Of a stretch of 64,000 bases of DNA, positions 62,456 to 64,000 are shown one piece after another (position 1 is the first letter of the stretch; every line of letters begins with the position of its first letter). The translations under genes were made by a program, and so were the position numbers. Origin of the DNA: CADEED01 sp043747835. GTDB lineage: Bacteria; Pseudomonadota; Gammaproteobacteria; Steroidobacterales; Steroidobacteraceae. The notes beneath the pieces are model-generated. The model saw nothing but the letters and a program-made list of their open reading frames with translations, was not told the origin of the DNA and made no database searches. The DNA lies in contig JAYTOK010000086.1 in NCBI GenBank assembly GCA_043747835.1, positions 55,404 through 119,403 on the forward strand, in the 5' to 3' direction.

Positions 62456-63904
62456 TTGTTAGCCGTCGCGCACGTCTTGGGTCTCATGATGGCCTTCTTC
62501 GGCCTGCTCTATCTGTTGCCCATCGCGTGGTCGCTCGGTGCTCGTGACGGTGCCGTGCTCGATTTTCTGGCCGCCGCCGGCATCAACGTCGTCATCGGTA
62601 TGGCGGTCGCGCTCGCGACGCGCCGTTTCCGCCGCGAGCTCAAGCCGCGCGACGGATTCCTGCTGGTCACGCTCTCGTGGGTGTTGATGTCCGCGTCAGC
62701 GGCGATTCCGTTGATGATCGCGCTGCCGGACCTGTCGTTCACCGACGCCTATTTCGAAGCGATGTCGGGCCTCACCACGACCGGCTCGACGGTGCTCAAC
62801 CACCTCGACGATCTGCCGCAGTCCATCAACCTGTGGCGTCACATCCTGCACTGGATCGGCGGCATCGGCATCATCGTGCTCGTGGTTGCCGTGCTGCCCT
62901 TGTTGGGCGTCGGCGGCATGCAGCTCTACAAGGCGGAGACGCCCGGCCCCGTGAAGGACGAGAAGCTGACGCCGCGCATCACGCAGACCGCGAAGGCGTT
63001 GTGGTTCACCTATCTCGCGCTGACGGCCTTCGGCATCGTCGGCTTGCGCATCGCCGGCATGAGCTGGTTCGACGCGATCTGCCATTGCATGTCGGCCATC
63101 TCGCTCGGCGGCTTTTCCACGCATGACGTGAGCGTGGGCTTCTTCGACTCGTTCGCGATCGAGATCGTGCTGATTGCGATCATGGTGGTTGCCGCGCTCA
63201 ACTTCTCGCGCCACTACATGGCGTTCCGCACGATCTCGTTCAAACCTTACGCGACGGACTCCGAAGGCAAGGCGGTATTGACGCTGCTTGGCGCATCGAT
63301 CGTGATCGTGTCGGGGCTGCTGTGGGTCGACGGGACGTATCCGACGACCGCAGAGAGCTTGCGCCATTCGGTGTTCAACACCGTGTCGATCGCGACGACG
63401 ACGGGGTTCGTCACGGAGGACTACGAACAATGGCCCGCGTTCCTGCCAGTGTGGCTGTTGTTCCTGAGCTGCATCACCTGCAGCACCGGATCCACGGGCG
63501 GCGGCATCAAGATGTTTCGAACGCTGCTGCTCGTTCGTCAGGCGCACCGCGAGCTCAAGCAACTCATCCACCCGAGTGCAGTGATCCCGATTCGCATCGG
63601 CGGACATGCGATTCCGGACCGCATCGCCTATTCGGTGCTCGCGTTCATCTTCCTTTACTTCGGCACGATCCTCGTCATGACGTTCGCGCTGCTCGCGACC
63701 GATCTCGATCTCGTATCGTCGTTCTCGGCGGTCGTGGGTTCAATCAACAACGTGGGTCCGGGTCTCGGCGCCGTGGGGCCGTCGACCAACTTCTCCGGGC
63801 TGAACGACGTGCAGACCTGGATCTGTACGTTCGCGATGCTGATCGGACGCCTGGAAATCTTCAGCGTGCTGGTGCTGTTCACCGCGACGTTCTGGCGCAA
63901 ATAG
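62456..63904 (+). CDS. trkH: Trk potassium channel subunit TrkH
   Basis: Inner membrane potassium translocator of 482 residues with four pore-loop repeats (SGLTTTGSTVLNHLD, SAISLGGFSTHD, TTTGFVTEDY, NNVGPGLGAVGPST). TTG start with AAGGGA eight bases ahead. Coupled with TrkA for K+ uptake and osmotic balance. Confidence 0.95.
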   Translation: MLAVAHVLGLMMAFFGLLYLLPIAWSLGARDGAVLDFLAAAGINVVIGMAVALATRRFRRELKPRDGFLLVTLSWVLMSASAAIPLMIALPDLSFTDAYFEAMSGLTTTGSTVLNHLDDLPQSINLWRHILHWIGGIGIIVLVVAVLPLLGVGGMQLYKAETPGPVKDEKLTPRITQTAKALWFTYLALTAFGIVGLRIAGMSWFDAICHCMSAISLGGFSTHDVSVGFFDSFAIEIVLIAIMVVAALNFSRHYMAFRTISFKPYATDSEGKAVLTLLGASIVIVSGLLWVDGTYPTTAESLRHSVFNTVSIATTTGFVTEDYEQWPAFLPVWLLFLSCITCSTGSTGGGIKMFRTLLLVRQAHRELKQLIHPSAVIPIRIGGHAIPDRIAYSVLAFIFLYFGTILVMTFALLATDLDLVSSFSAVVGSINNVGPGLGAVGPSTNFSGLNDVQTWICTFAMLIGRLEIFSVLVLFTATFWRK

Positions 63905-63931
63905 TCGATCTCGCCCTCGATCTGCGCCGCG

Positions 63932-64000
63932 CTAGCTGCGAATGTAGGTCTCGAGATCCGCAATCGTGCGTTCCTGTTCCTCGATCACCGCGCGCACCAG
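63932..64000 (-). CDS. C-terminal end of an unidentified gene
   Basis: A frame enters from the right edge and ends at TAG 63934-63932, coding for IEEQERTIADLETYIRS, a charged helix. Identity cannot be told from 22 residues. Confidence 0.4.
   Translation of the reverse strand: MVRAVIEEQERTIADLETYIRS

Overview
The window is a 64 kb piece of a high-GC chromosome of an aerobic Gram-negative bacterium. A gammaproteobacterium near the Steroidobacteraceae or Xanthomonadales is the best guess. The guess is an inference from content: a TonB-dependent receptor of the Xanthomonas/Caulobacter type, a bioB-bioF-bioC-bioD operon with a BirA-like box, an aa3 cytochrome oxidase set, NtrYX beside a DUF4390 gene, and TrkA/TrkH. 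No rRNA, tRNA, CRISPR array, prophage or intact insertion sequence was seen.

Layout. 0-6 kb, all on the minus strand: GH53 galactanase, TonB receptor and FadR-type regulator (a galactan-use locus), then an OmpA-like protein. 6-9.6 kb, minus: one tightly overlapping operon of lipoprotein substrate-binding protein, SCO1, cupredoxin-like protein, ABC permease and ATPase. 9.7-12.9 kb: GMC dehydrogenase with its Tat-exported small subunit, and a membrane protein. 12.9-17.4 kb: comF facing bioBFCD, with the BirA-like box inside the comF 5' end. 17.5-22.2 kb: DUF2244 protein and the first half of the cox cluster (coxB, ctaD, small protein, ctaG, ctaE). 22.2-33.3 kb: leuA with a leucine-rich leader, NtrYX with DUF4390 and a small Omp85 protein, and asd with a threonine/lysine leader and terminator. 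33.4-37.4 kb: second half of the cox cluster (DUF2909 protein, SURF1, SCO-like protein, ctaA, ctaB). 37.4-45.8 kb: haem-c beta-propeller lipoprotein, small lipoprotein, S41 protease, MASE1 histidine kinase, gloB. 45.9-56 kb: small metabolic, detoxification and hypothetical genes, with a nonsense-interrupted DUF423 gene and an IS66 remnant. 56-64 kb: AI-2E family permease, uvrD, pyrF, trkA, trkH, and the end of one more gene.

The main non-coding theme is a family of short perfect or near-perfect palindromes with GGGG(A/T)CAG...CTG(A/T)CCCC arms. About a dozen copies sit at gene 3' ends, often overlapping stop codons. One 51-bp copy supplies the same C-terminal peptide to two convergent genes. 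A second repeat family forms a 34-bp inverted repeat behind pyrF and has a 30-nt copy inside bioF.

The most testable new observations are the asd attenuator (Thr/Lys leader peptide, exclusive hairpins, U-tract terminator), the copper-protein/ABC-importer operon, and the repeat-encoded protein tails. All functional statements rest on reading the sequence and on family knowledge; no database search was run.
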